The notes: generated by a model from the sequence alone, not told the origin. Positions 15,940 through 24,790 are shown, counted from the stretch's first letter. The stretch: 26,692 nucleotides of DNA from ZC4RG30 sp964456255 (GCA_964456255.1 CAYWDZ010000012.1:1-26692), one strand, 5' to 3'. Translations and numbers: made by a program.

Positions 15940-17493
15940 ATGAAGACCAGGCACTTGTTCACGATGTCGATGGTGTCGGTAGCCGTGCTTGCCGGCCTGA
16001 TGGCGACCCAGGCGCAGGCGGCTGATGCAGGCCAGGCTTGCACCGCGCTCACCCGGGCGAAGTACGCCGATGTCACCATCACGGCCGCCGACCCGATCGC
16101 GCCGGGCCAGCTCTACGCCGGTCAGCAACCCGCGCGTGGCGGGTTCGGGCAGCGCGTGAGTCCGGAGCAGGCCTTCTGCCGCGTGCAGGGCACCATCGAA
16201 AAGGAAATCGGGTTTGAATTGTGGCTGCCGCTGCCGGAAGCCTGGAACGGCAAGTTCCTGGCCGGCGGCGTGGGCGGCGATGCCGGTTCCTTCAACCTGC
16301 AGGACCTGCCTCGTGGCCTGGCCAGGGGCTACGCCGCGGCCACCACCGATACCGGACACAAGGCGGCCGACCGCAACTGGATGCTCGGCGACCCGATGCG
16401 CCTGCCCAACTTCGAATACCGCGCCCACCACCTGCTGGCGGTGAAGAGCAAGGAAATCATCAGGGACTACTACCACGCGGCCATCAAGCATTCCTACTTC
16501 GTGGGCTGCTCGGGCGGCGGGCGCCAGGGGCTGAAGGAAATGCAGCGCTTCCCGGAGGACTACGACGGCATCCTCGTCGGAGCCGCAGGCCCGAAGACGC
16601 CCGAGATGACCACGCGTCGCATGTGGGAACTGTTGCTGCGTGACCGGAACCCGGGCGTCATGTCGGCCGACGACTGGAAGCTGGTGCAACAGAATGCCAT
16701 TGCCTCCTGCGATGCCGATGATGGCGTCACCGACGGCATCGCGGAGTATCCGCTCAACTGCAAACTCAATATCGAAGCACTGGCCTGCAAGGCCGGCAGC
16801 ACCGGAAAGTGCCTGAGCCCGCAGCAGATCGAGTTCGCGCGCCAGTTCTACGAGCCGATGCGCGATGAAGACGGGCGCGCCATCGACAGCGGCCTGATCC
16901 CCGGTGTGCTGGTGGACAGCGGCCGTTCGCGCCTGGCGCCCGCCACCTTTGGCCAGGCGGTACGCAAGCAGCCGGACTGGCAGGGCGAAGGGTTCTCGGT
17001 GAAGAACGATCTGGCCGCCATCAGGAAGGTCATGCCGGATCTCGCGGCCTCCGATGCCGATCTCGGGCCCTTCTTCGCGCGCGGCGGCAAGTTCATCCAG
17101 TACTCGGGCTGGATGGACCCGGCCGTGTCGGCCAACATGGTGGTCGAGTACCAGAACGATGTGCGCCGGATCGTCGGCGTGAAGAAGGCCGAAGAGTCCT
17201 CGCGCCTGTACATGGTGCCGGGCATGTATCACTGCAGTGGTGGTCCCGGCGCCGACCAGCTTGGCGGGGCAGGCAGCGACGCACCCACCCTCGATGGCCA
17301 GCACGACCTGCTGACGGCACTTGAACTGTGGGTCGAGAAGGGCAAGGCGCCCGGCCCGATGATTGCCTCGAAGGTGGAAGGCGGCAAGGTGACGCGCACG
17401 CACCTCATCTGCCCCTATCCGCAGAAGGCGCGGTTCAATGGCGGCAACAGCGATGATGCGGCCAGCTATTCCTGCGCAGCAGGCGCAAAATGA
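15940..17493 (+). CDS. Tannase/feruloyl-esterase family protein
   Basis: A 517-residue exported esterase with a signal peptide ending at AQAADA (about residue 28). The family's CS-D-HC arrangement is intact: FVGCSGGGRQG (187-197) with Cys190 and Ser191, YSGWMDPAVS (388-397) with Asp393, and MYHCSGGPG (429-437) with His431 and Cys432; the two cysteines form the disulfide that couples the triad. A calcium-loop-like stretch CDADDGVTDGI (257-267) is also as in tannases. Members hydrolyse gallate, ferulate or terephthalate-type esters. The gene starts 8 bases after the preceding esterase and shares its direction. The combination of two aromatic-type esterases and a sulfatase suggests stepwise breakdown of one complex substrate, although the exact ester is not known. 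Confidence 0.93.
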   Translation: MKTRHLFTMSMVSVAVLAGLMATQAQAADAGQACTALTRAKYADVTITAADPIAPGQLYAGQQPARGGFGQRVSPEQAFCRVQGTIEKEIGFELWLPLPEAWNGKFLAGGVGGDAGSFNLQDLPRGLARGYAAATTDTGHKAADRNWMLGDPMRLPNFEYRAHHLLAVKSKEIIRDYYHAAIKHSYFVGCSGGGRQGLKEMQRFPEDYDGILVGAAGPKTPEMTTRRMWELLLRDRNPGVMSADDWKLVQQNAIASCDADDGVTDGIAEYPLNCKLNIEALACKAGSTGKCLSPQQIEFARQFYEPMRDEDGRAIDSGLIPGVLVDSGRSRLAPATFGQAVRKQPDWQGEGFSVKNDLAAIRKVMPDLAASDADLGPFFARGGKFIQYSGWMDPAVSANMVVEYQNDVRRIVGVKKAEESSRLYMVPGMYHCSGGPGADQLGGAGSDAPTLDGQHDLLTALELWVEKGKAPGPMIASKVEGGKVTRTHLICPYPQKARFNGGNSDDAASYSCAAGAK

Positions 17494-17528
17494 GGCACGG
17501 ATATCCCACTCGAGACCATGGAGAGTTC

Positions 17529-18593
17529 ATGAGATTCACGCCACACGCGGCCCTGATCGGGTTCATCGCAACTTGTGCCGTTGCCTGCAGCACGACGCCG
17601 GGCAGCAGCGGCTCCACGAAGTCGGGCGTCGCCACGGCCGGCAAGACGCTGGTACCGGATGCAACGTGGAACTCCGGCATGCCCGGCGGCATTCCGGTTC
17701 CCGAGAAAGGCACGCTGGTGCTGACCGCCGAAGTGGCACTCGACAATGTCTACAACGTGGGCAAGACCCCTTACGGACAGCGCGTGGTGGCCGTGACGCA
17801 GGAAGGCACGATGACCGGCCCGAAGATCCAGGCCAAGGTGCTGCCGGGCGGGCTGGACTTCAACCTGGAACTGTCGAACGGCGTCCTGGAAGTCGAGCAG
17901 ATCCTGGTGCTGCAGACCAGTGACAACAACTACGCCATCATGCGCAATGTCGGCACCGGCGCCAGCGCGGGCGATGTGCGCGTGGTGTACGACTTCGAAG
18001 CGCCGAAGGATGGCGCATTCGCGTGGCTCAACACCGGCAAGTACGTCGGTCGCCGCAGCATCGACGCCGCCGCGAAGAAGATGACGCTGTCCATCTACGA
18101 AGTCTCGGGCGTGGCCATCGACGCCGCGCAGACCGTGAAGATCAGCAAGCCCACCGACAAGCCGCCGCAGCCCTGGGGCTACCGCATTGCCGAACCGGGT
18201 GAAGAACGCGGCGAGACCATCCTGAACGAGGGTGTGGCGCTCGGCCGCAGCCAGGCCATCCGCAATGGCAAGAACGGCAGCCGCAACGTCATCCCGATCA
18301 CCGGCGGCACGCTGGAAGGCATGGTGTCCGGCAAGGTGCTGTTCGGCGGCGCCGACTACCAGAATCTGAGCTCCGGCCCGACCATCGACGCGCGCTACAT
18401 GTGGCAGACCACCACGGGCGAGATCATCGTCGTGCGCAATGTGGGCCCGGGCAATGGGTTGATCCCGGTGTTCGAGACCAGCGTGGACGGCAAGTTCGCG
18501 TGGCTGAACTCGGGCAAGTACGCGAGCTCGCCGCCCGGTGGCGGCAAGTGCTCGATGCCTGGTCTGTGCATCGCGATGTACAAGATCAAGTAG
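17529..18593 (+). CDS. Lipoprotein with two DUF3237-like domains
   Basis: A 354-residue protein with a lipoprotein signal (lipobox AVAC, Cys20). Two similar halves follow. Half one (about 58-193) contains GTMTGPKIQAKVLPGGLDF (93-111), NNYAIMRNVG and FAWLNTGKYVG (164-174). Half two (about 240-353) repeats these as GTLEGMVSGKVLFGGADY (260-277), GEIIVVRNVG and FAWLNSGKYAS (323-333). This pattern matches the DUF3237 family, a small beta-barrel of unknown function that usually occurs as a single cytoplasmic domain; the call is from memory. A good GGAGAG precedes the ATG at 17529, 35 bases after the tannase gene. It may bind a hydrophobic or aromatic ligand in the periplasm, but this is a guess. 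The C-terminal copy ends with an extra Cys pair (KCSMPGLC). Confidence 0.8.
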   Translation: MRFTPHAALIGFIATCAVACSTTPGSSGSTKSGVATAGKTLVPDATWNSGMPGGIPVPEKGTLVLTAEVALDNVYNVGKTPYGQRVVAVTQEGTMTGPKIQAKVLPGGLDFNLELSNGVLEVEQILVLQTSDNNYAIMRNVGTGASAGDVRVVYDFEAPKDGAFAWLNTGKYVGRRSIDAAAKKMTLSIYEVSGVAIDAAQTVKISKPTDKPPQPWGYRIAEPGEERGETILNEGVALGRSQAIRNGKNGSRNVIPITGGTLEGMVSGKVLFGGADYQNLSSGPTIDARYMWQTTTGEIIVVRNVGPGNGLIPVFETSVDGKFAWLNSGKYASSPPGGGKCSMPGLCIAMYKIK

Positions 18594-18629
18594 CCGGACA
18601 ACACGCAACCCCGGGGCGGACCCGCCAGA

Positions 18630-19748
18630 ATGAACGGCATTGTTCTTGCCACCGGGGATCTTGCCCCCGACCGCGAGCATCCTGATGAATGCTTCGCGGC
18701 CACCCATGCGTTGCTGAACGACGCCGAGCTGGTCTTCGGCCAGCTCGAAACCAGCTTCGCAACGCGCGGCACGCGCCTGCCGCAGGCGCGCCATGCCGTG
18801 ATGGCACAGCCCGCCTGCGCCGGTGCACTGGCCCGCGCCGGGTTCGACGTGATCTCCTTCGCGGGCAATCACACGCTGGACTGGGGCAACGAGGCCTTCT
18901 TCGAGACGCTCTCTCATCTCGAGGCAGCCGGCATTGCCGTGGTCGGCGCAGGCAGGAACATCGCGGCCGCGCGCCAGCCGGTGATCCGCACGCTGGCCGA
19001 CGGCACGCGGGTCGCGTTCCTTGCGTACTCATCGATCCTGCCGCAGGCCTACTGGGCCGAGGCAAACCGCCCGGGCGTCGCGCCCATGCGCGCACACACG
19101 TTGTACGAGCAGATCGAGCAAGACCAGCCTGGCACACCGGCCCGCATCCATACCTGGGCGCACGCGGGCGACCTGGCCGCGATGCAGGCCGACATCCGCG
19201 CGGCGAAGCGTGCTGCGGATGTGGTACTGGTCTCGCATCACTGGGGCATCCACTTCGTGCGCGCGGTGATCGCCGATTACCAGCGCGAAGTGGCGCGCGC
19301 CGCGGTCGCGGCAGGTGCCGATGCCATCCTCGGACACCATGCGCACATATTGAAAGGCATCGAAACCATCGATGGCCGGCCGGTGTTCCACAGCCTGTGC
19401 AACTTCGCCACCGACCTGCGCATGGATCCGGAGCATGCGGCGCGACCCAGCTTCAAGGAGATCCAGAAGCTGGGCGAAAACTGGGAGCCGGATTTCGACG
19501 GCCTGTACAACTTTCCGCCGGCCTCGCGCCTGTCGATGATCGCGCGGCTGCAGATTGCCGATGGCCGCGTGCAGGAGGCCGGGTTCATCCCGCTGTACAT
19601 CGACCGGGACGCCATTCCACGCGCGCTCGCACCTGAAGACCCGCGCTTCGGCGAAGTGGTCCATTACCTGCGTGCCGTCACGGCGGAGGCCGGCCTCAAC
19701 GGCCGTTATGCCGTGCGCGGCAATCATGTGGTGGTGGAGGGATCATGA
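18630..19748 (+). CDS. CapA-family metallophosphatase-like protein
   Basis: A 372-residue protein of the CapA/PgsA-like family, related to calcineurin-type metallophosphatases. Metal-binding positions can be followed: ATGDLAP (Asp10), GQLETSF (Glu40), FAGNHTLDWG (Asn80, His81, Asp84), LVSHHWGIHF (His203, His204) and ILGHHAHILKG (236-239 region). No signal peptide is seen, whereas the capsule-synthesis members are membrane-bound or exported, so this one is likely cytoplasmic and hydrolyses or remodels a small molecule. It starts 36 bases after the DUF3237 gene, and its stop overlaps the following membrane-protein start as ATGA. The role in this cluster is not known. Confidence 0.88.
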   Translation: MNGIVLATGDLAPDREHPDECFAATHALLNDAELVFGQLETSFATRGTRLPQARHAVMAQPACAGALARAGFDVISFAGNHTLDWGNEAFFETLSHLEAAGIAVVGAGRNIAAARQPVIRTLADGTRVAFLAYSSILPQAYWAEANRPGVAPMRAHTLYEQIEQDQPGTPARIHTWAHAGDLAAMQADIRAAKRAADVVLVSHHWGIHFVRAVIADYQREVARAAVAAGADAILGHHAHILKGIETIDGRPVFHSLCNFATDLRMDPEHAARPSFKEIQKLGENWEPDFDGLYNFPPASRLSMIARLQIADGRVQEAGFIPLYIDRDAIPRALAPEDPRFGEVVHYLRAVTAEAGLNGRYAVRGNHVVVEGS

Positions 19749-20770
19749 AGAAGCGTGGATTCGGGCCGCTGGAGCTGATCCTCTTCATGTACTTCGTCAG
19801 CTACCTGCCCAACATCATCCTGACCAAGCTCGCCACTTCGATGCCGCGCGCGGATCTGGGCCGCCCGCTCACCGGGCTGGAAACGCTGCCCTCCACGCTG
19901 ATCATGAACATGGTGCTCACGTACCTGTTCATCTGGCTGTCCGGCTGGCACCGCCATGCACATGGCCACCAGCTGGGTCCGGTGCGAGTCCCCGTGCCCA
20001 CGCGCTACACCTTCCTGTCCGGCATCGGCACGGCGCTGGTGCTGTTCACCGTGCCGCTGTCCTTCACGCTCACCGACGTGAGCATTCCGTTCATCCAGCT
20101 GCTGATGCGCGGCGACATCCTGATCATCGCGCCGCTGGTGGACCTGATGTTCAAGCGCCGCGTGCGCTGGTGGAGCTGGACGGCGCTGGTGATCGTGGCG
20201 CTGGCGCTGACGCTGGTGGTGAAGCAGCGTGGCGGATTCCATCTGTCGGCGCTGGCCATCGCCACGGTGGTGCTCTACACGATTGGATATTTCCTGCGGC
20301 TCGCCGTGATGACGCGGATTGCCAAGCGCGGCGACCCGGACATGGTGCGGCAGTATTTCGTGGAAGAAAAAGTCATCGCCCTGCCGATGTCCATCCTCGC
20401 GCTGGCCGCATTGTCGCTGGCCGGCTTCGGCACGCAATCCGGCGAGCTGACCTTCGGCTTCATCGAGGTGTGGACCGACCCGGTGTTCTGGCCGCTGGCC
20501 GGCGCGGCGGTGACGCTCACCATCGTCTCGGTGTTCGCGGCCATCATCCTGCTGGACCCGCACGAGAACAGCTACTGCGTGCCGCTGGAACGTTCGACCA
20601 GCCTGGTGGCCGGGCTGTCGGCGGCCTTCATCCTGTACTGGATCTGGGACATGCCCCGCCCCACCGGCACCGAGGTGCTGGGCTCGGCGCTGCTCATCGG
20701 TGCCATCGTGCTGCTGACCGTCGCGCCAAAGCTGCAGCGGGAACCGGCAACCTATACTGCCAGGCCATGA
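19745..20770 (+). CDS. Integral membrane protein of unassigned family
   Basis: A 341-residue protein with about ten hydrophobic segments, beginning GFGPLELILFMYFVSYLPN and ending near ALLIGAIVLLTVAPKL. The organisation resembles a ten-helix drug/metabolite-type transporter, but I see no clear EamA repeat, so it is left unassigned. A hydrophilic loop HRHAHGHQ is rich in His and could touch metal. Both ends are coupled: its ATG overlaps the CapA-like stop as ATGA, and its stop overlaps the P450 start as ATGA. That suggests the three proteins are made in fixed proportions and may act on one compound, this one moving it across the inner membrane. Confidence 0.78.
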   Translation: MKKRGFGPLELILFMYFVSYLPNIILTKLATSMPRADLGRPLTGLETLPSTLIMNMVLTYLFIWLSGWHRHAHGHQLGPVRVPVPTRYTFLSGIGTALVLFTVPLSFTLTDVSIPFIQLLMRGDILIIAPLVDLMFKRRVRWWSWTALVIVALALTLVVKQRGGFHLSALAIATVVLYTIGYFLRLAVMTRIAKRGDPDMVRQYFVEEKVIALPMSILALAALSLAGFGTQSGELTFGFIEVWTDPVFWPLAGAAVTLTIVSVFAAIILLDPHENSYCVPLERSTSLVAGLSAAFILYWIWDMPRPTGTEVLGSALLIGAIVLLTVAPKLQREPATYTARP

Positions 20771-21939
20771 AAGAAGACTTCGACGCACTGGCCCCCGAGG
20801 ATTTCGACAGCCCGCATGTGGAGTACACGCGGCTGCGCCGCGAATGCCCGGTGGCGCACAGCAATGCCTGGGGCGGTTTCTGGGCATTGATGCGGCACGC
20901 TGACGTATTGAATGCGGCCAGTGACAGCGACATCTACATCACCTCGAAGCAGAACGTGGTGCCCAAGGTGGCCTTCACCGGGCGGCGCCCGCCGCTGCAT
21001 CTGGATCCGCCGGAACACACGCCGTACCGGCGCGCGCTGCAGCCACTGATGTCGGCGCGCCGCATCGAGCCCTTCGAGCCAGTGATCCGGGGCATCTGCC
21101 GCGAATTGCTCGGGCCCATGGCCGCCCGGGGCGGCGGCGACATCTGCGAGGAATTTTCCTCGCGCATGCCCATCCGCGTGTTCAACGCGTGGATGAACCT
21201 TGCGCCCGGACAGGCCGATGAACTGGCCGAGGTCGGACGTCGCTACAACGTCGCGGTGCAGTCCAACGACGAGGCCACCACGAAGGAATCGAGCCTGAAG
21301 CTCTATGAGATCGCGCGCGCGGTGCTGGCCGAACGCAAGCAGCGGCCACTGCCGGTGGACCAGGACGCCACCAGCGCATTGCTGGCCGCGCGCGTGGACG
21401 GCCAGCCGCTGCCCGAGGAGATGATCGTCGGCACCATCCGCCAGGTGCTGGTGGTCGGCATCATCGCGCCGACGGTGATGATCGGCTCCATCGCCGTGCA
21501 TCTCTCGCGCCATCCGGACCTGCAGCAGCACCTGCGTGAAAATCCGCAGCTGTCGGCCGCCGCCACCGAAGAGTTCCTGCGCCTGTACACGCCCTACCGC
21601 GGCTTCGCGCGCACCGCGCGCGTGGATGTGACGCTGCACGGACGCACGATTCCCGCCGGCGAGCCGATCGCGCTGGTCTATGCCTCGGCCAATCGCGACG
21701 AAGACGTGTTCCCCGATGCGGCCAGCTTCCGCATCGACCGGCCGAACATGAAGGAATCCGTGGCCTTCGGCCGCGGCCCGCACATGTGCCTCGGTGCGCC
21801 ACTGGCACGGCTGCAGTTGCGCGTCGCGCTCGAGGAACTGCTGGCCCACACGCCCGGCGGCTTCACGCTGGCTGGCCCGATCATGCCCACGCGCATGCCC
21901 GAGATCGGCGCATTGCGCGTGCCGCTGAAGTTCGGCTGA
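20767..21939 (+). CDS. Soluble cytochrome P450 with altered I-helix
   Basis: A 390-residue bacterial class P450. The haem-binding loop FGRGPHMCLGAPLAR (334-348, thiolate Cys341), the K-helix ExxR (EFLR, 269-272) and HLDPPEHTPYRRAL (78-91) are all canonical. In the I-helix, where most P450s have AGxDT/ET, this protein has VVGIIAPTVM (229-238), so the acidic residue and following Thr used in oxygen activation are replaced by Ile and Ala. The ATG at 20767 overlaps the stop of the membrane-protein gene as ATGA. The frame is open far upstream, but that part overlaps coding sequence. Electron partners (ferredoxin and reductase) are not encoded in this window. It likely oxidises the pathway substrate or an intermediate in the cytoplasm. 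Confidence 0.94.
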   Translation: MKEDFDALAPEDFDSPHVEYTRLRRECPVAHSNAWGGFWALMRHADVLNAASDSDIYITSKQNVVPKVAFTGRRPPLHLDPPEHTPYRRALQPLMSARRIEPFEPVIRGICRELLGPMAARGGGDICEEFSSRMPIRVFNAWMNLAPGQADELAEVGRRYNVAVQSNDEATTKESSLKLYEIARAVLAERKQRPLPVDQDATSALLAARVDGQPLPEEMIVGTIRQVLVVGIIAPTVMIGSIAVHLSRHPDLQQHLRENPQLSAAATEEFLRLYTPYRGFARTARVDVTLHGRTIPAGEPIALVYASANRDEDVFPDAASFRIDRPNMKESVAFGRGPHMCLGAPLARLQLRVALEELLAHTPGGFTLAGPIMPTRMPEIGALRVPLKFG

Positions 21940-21949
21940 GTTAACGCGA

Positions 21950-23230
21950 TCAGCCGCGCTGGTTCAGGGCGGCGACCTCGCGGCGATACAGCCAGCGGAT
22001 CCCCGCCACCAGCACCACCGCGGCCAGCAATACGCCGACCACCAGCAGCGTCGGCGCGGCGAACCCGCCGCTACTTTCGCGGGCGATGCCCATCAGCTGC
22101 GGCATGACCAGGCCACCAGCACTGCCGAGGATATTGATGCCCACGACCGCGACGCTGAACGCGGCCGGCGTCAGCAGCTGCGTGGGGATGGCCCAGAAGC
22201 CACCCTGCGCACTGCCGAGGCCAACGCCGGCGATCAACAGCAGCGCGGCAGCAGTCGGACCGGGCCCCATTTGCCACGCGCCCAGCAATGCGAGGGCAGC
22301 CAGCAATGCCGGCACCGCCACGTGCCAGTAGCGCTCGCCGGTCCTGTCCGAGTGCCGGGCATTGAAGTACATGCCGAAGGCGACGCCCACCCACGGCAAT
22401 GCGCCGAACAATCCGACCGTGAACGGACCGAACTCTGTCAGTGATTCGATCACCTGCGGCAGCCAGAAGATCACGCCATAGGAACCGCACAGCAGGCAGA
22501 ACCACAAGAGGCCCGCCAGCGGCACGATGGGCCGCAGCAGGATGGACCAGTCATTGACCCGCGCTGCGTCGGCGCGCCGCGCCGCATTGTTCTGCAGCCA
22601 GAGCTTCTCGTCCTGCGACAGAAACTTCGCCGCGGCGGGTGTATCCGGGAAGTAGAACAGCGCGGCGATTCCGGCCAGCACCGTGGGCACGGCTTCGGCC
22701 ATGAACATGAAGCGCCAGTTGGCGACGGGCAGGCCGGTATCCAGGCCCAGCAGCCAGCCGGACAATGGCGCGCCGATGATCACCGAGGCCGGAATCGCCA
22801 GCGCCGGCATGGTGAAGGTGGTGGCGCGCTCGCGCTCGCCGGCGAACTGGCTCAGGTACAGCACGATGCCCGGCGCGAGGCCACCTTCGGCCACGCCGAT
22901 CAGCACGCGCAGCACGTAGAACTGCAGATGGGTTTCGATGAAGCCCAGTGCGCCGGCCGCCAGACCCCACAACAGCGCGCAGCTCGCCAGCCACACGCGC
23001 GTGCCCACGCGTTGCAGCAGCCACAGGCTCGGGTACTGCCCGGCAAGGAAGCCGGCGAACAGGATGCCGGCACCGAAGCCATACTGCGATGGCGAGAAGC
23101 CCAGCTCGGCATTCATCGATGCGGCCGCGAAGCTGATGTTCGCGCGATCGAGCGAGCTCATCAGCATGAAGGCGATGCACGGCAATGCGAGTCGCCCGCG
23201 CACCTTGGCGGCAAGTGCTGCCTGATCCAT
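21950..23230 (-). CDS. MFS transporter, anion:cation symporter (ACS)-like
   Basis: A 426-residue inner-membrane carrier with about 12 hydrophobic segments. LMSSLDRANISFAAASMN near the first helix, FAGFLAGQYPSLWLLQRVG with VGTRVWL after helix 2, and the central loop containing FPDTPAAAKFLSQDEKLWL are typical of the ACS family, which takes up organic anions such as phthalate, hexuronates and tartrate. The ATG at 23230 has a strong GGGGG seven to eleven bases upstream. It is convergent with the P450 gene (10 bases between stops) and divergent from the MmgE/PrpD gene, whose protein may act on its cargo. Confidence 0.92.
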   Translation of the reverse strand: MDQAALAAKVRGRLALPCIAFMLMSSLDRANISFAAASMNAELGFSPSQYGFGAGILFAGFLAGQYPSLWLLQRVGTRVWLASCALLWGLAAGALGFIETHLQFYVLRVLIGVAEGGLAPGIVLYLSQFAGERERATTFTMPALAIPASVIIGAPLSGWLLGLDTGLPVANWRFMFMAEAVPTVLAGIAALFYFPDTPAAAKFLSQDEKLWLQNNAARRADAARVNDWSILLRPIVPLAGLLWFCLLCGSYGVIFWLPQVIESLTEFGPFTVGLFGALPWVGVAFGMYFNARHSDRTGERYWHVAVPALLAALALLGAWQMGPGPTAAALLLIAGVGLGSAQGGFWAIPTQLLTPAAFSVAVVGINILGSAGGLVMPQLMGIARESSGGFAAPTLLVVGVLLAAVVLVAGIRWLYRREVAALNQRG

Positions 23231-23315
23231 GTGGACCCCCTGTTGTTCTCGTTGGTTCCGCTGGCGACAAGCCTCACAATGGGCGCGCGCGGTCGGGACT
23301 ATATCAGGGGCAGGA
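23231..23315. promoter_or_regulatory. Divergent promoter region between MFS and MmgE/PrpD genes
   Basis: This 85-base gap must hold promoters for both divergent genes. Ribosome-binding sites are visible for each (GGGGG before the MFS start, GGGGCAGG before the MmgE/PrpD start). An AT-rich ACTATATC stands out but lies too close to the plus-strand ribosome-binding site to be an obvious -10. I see no clear operator. Confidence 0.4.
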
Positions 23316-24701
23316 ATGAACGACGCCGGAACACCGGGTCTCTCGCTGGAGCTGGCCACCCGCCTGCTCGCGGTACGCCGCGAAGACATGCCTGCCACCA
23401 CGCTGCACGCCGCGGCACGCGCACTGCTCGATGCAGTGGGCGTCATGCAGGCTGCCAGTGCGCTGGCTCCGGAGGTCGCGCCGTTCATCCTCCACGCGAC
23501 CGCCCATGGCGGGCACCCGCAGGCCAGCATCCTCGGCACCGGCCTGCGGGCGCCTGCTGCGCTGGCTGCGTTTGCCAATGGCGCGATGGCGCATGCGCTG
23601 GATTACGAAGATGCGTTCGACCGCGCGCCATTGCATCCGAACGCGGCACTGATACCGGCGCTGCTCGCGCTGGCCGAAACCGACCCCGGGGTCAGCGGCA
23701 GCTCGCTGCTGACCGCACTTGCGGTCGGCTGCGAAACCACCTGCCGGATCGCGTTGAGCCTGCGCCAGCCGCTGGAACTGGGCGGCTGGTATCCGCCGCC
23801 GATACTGGGCACATGGGGAGCAGTAGCCGGCGCCGCGCATCTGCTGCGGCTCACACCCGGCCAGCTGCTCGATGCCTGGTCGCTGGCCATGTTGCAGACG
23901 AGTACGCCAGGCGAGATCAAGCACGGGGAGGAATCCACCATCCGCGCGGTGCGCGAAGCCTTTCCAGCACAGGCCGCAGTGGGAGCCGTGCAACTGGCAT
24001 CGAGTGGCGTGCGCGGATTCGGCGCACCGCTGGAGGGACGTGATGGTTTCTTCCGGCTGTTCGCAGGCGGTCTTTACGACGCCGCGGAGCTGCGCAGACC
24101 GTGGGGGCCGCACTGGTACATCGGCGAGCTGAGTTTCAAGCCGTGGCCAAGCTGTCGCGGCACGCATGCGGCCATCGAGTGCGCGCTGCGTCTGCGCAGA
24201 TCGATCGGAGATGTCTCAAAGCTGTCGCGCATCGTCGTCGAAGGCGGCGAAGTTCATCAGATGCTGGTCGAGCCGCGCGCGCGCAAGCTGGCGCCGGCCG
24301 GCGCCATCGAGGCGAAATTCAGCCTGCCATTCACGGTGGCCGCGGCGCTGCACGACGGCGCCGTGACACTGGATACGTTCAGCGCCCCGAACCTGGCGCG
24401 ACCCGACCTGCGTGAGCTTGCCGGGCGCGTGGAATTCGAGCAGCGCGCGGACTGGGGTCGCGACCAGGCGGTGTGCGGTGCGCTGCGCGTGGTACTGGCC
24501 GACGGCCGTGAACTGCGCGAGGAAATCCTGGATCCACTCGGTTCGCCACAACGCGCACTGGACGACGCCGCATTGATCGCCAAGTTCGTGGAATGCACCG
24601 GCCGCGCGCGCAAGTCGCTGCCTGCAACCGATGCCACCGCGCTCGCGGGGCGACTGCTGGATCTGCAGCGCGAACCGTCGGTGGCGGCACTGCCCTGGTA
24701 A
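23316..24701 (+). CDS. MmgE/PrpD family protein
   Basis: A 461-residue protein of the family that includes 2-methylcitrate dehydratase (PrpD), cis-aconitate decarboxylase and iminodisuccinate epimerase. Visible signatures are NGAMAHALDYEDAFDRAPLH (family AHxLDxDD...H), LGTWGAVAGAAHLLRL, FSKPWP-like SFKPWPSCRGTHAAIE (conserved Lys, Cys and His), and EAKFSLPFTVAAAL in the C-terminal domain. The ATG at 23316 has GGGGCAGG directly upstream and the length is typical. The reaction is not predictable from the family alone; a dehydration, decarboxylation or isomerisation of a polycarboxylate is likely. The divergent organic-anion transporter supports a carboxylate substrate. Confidence 0.93.
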   Translation: MNDAGTPGLSLELATRLLAVRREDMPATTLHAAARALLDAVGVMQAASALAPEVAPFILHATAHGGHPQASILGTGLRAPAALAAFANGAMAHALDYEDAFDRAPLHPNAALIPALLALAETDPGVSGSSLLTALAVGCETTCRIALSLRQPLELGGWYPPPILGTWGAVAGAAHLLRLTPGQLLDAWSLAMLQTSTPGEIKHGEESTIRAVREAFPAQAAVGAVQLASSGVRGFGAPLEGRDGFFRLFAGGLYDAAELRRPWGPHWYIGELSFKPWPSCRGTHAAIECALRLRRSIGDVSKLSRIVVEGGEVHQMLVEPRARKLAPAGAIEAKFSLPFTVAAALHDGAVTLDTFSAPNLARPDLRELAGRVEFEQRADWGRDQAVCGALRVVLADGRELREEILDPLGSPQRALDDAALIAKFVECTGRARKSLPATDATALAGRLLDLQREPSVAALPW

Positions 24702-24790
24702 TGGGAACAGAGCCCTGGTTCAGCAGGTGGCCAAGCCGACTTCAGGTGACGGATTGCAAGCGCCTGGCGGACCCGCGCCTCTGGCGAGGC

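Noticed and set aside
15682..17403. A 573-codon open frame on the minus strand
   Set aside because: It is antisense to the tannase-family gene, whose triad and signal peptide are all in the plus frame.
19555..20766. Upstream extension of the P450 frame to a 794-residue protein
   Set aside because: The extension overlaps the CapA-like and membrane-protein genes out of frame and has no domain. The ATG at 20767 with ATGA overlap is the better start.
24777..24790. GCCTC-TGGC-GAGGC short hairpin after the MmgE/PrpD gene
   Set aside because: The stem is only five pairs and there is no proper T-tract; too weak to call a terminator, though it abuts repeat A.
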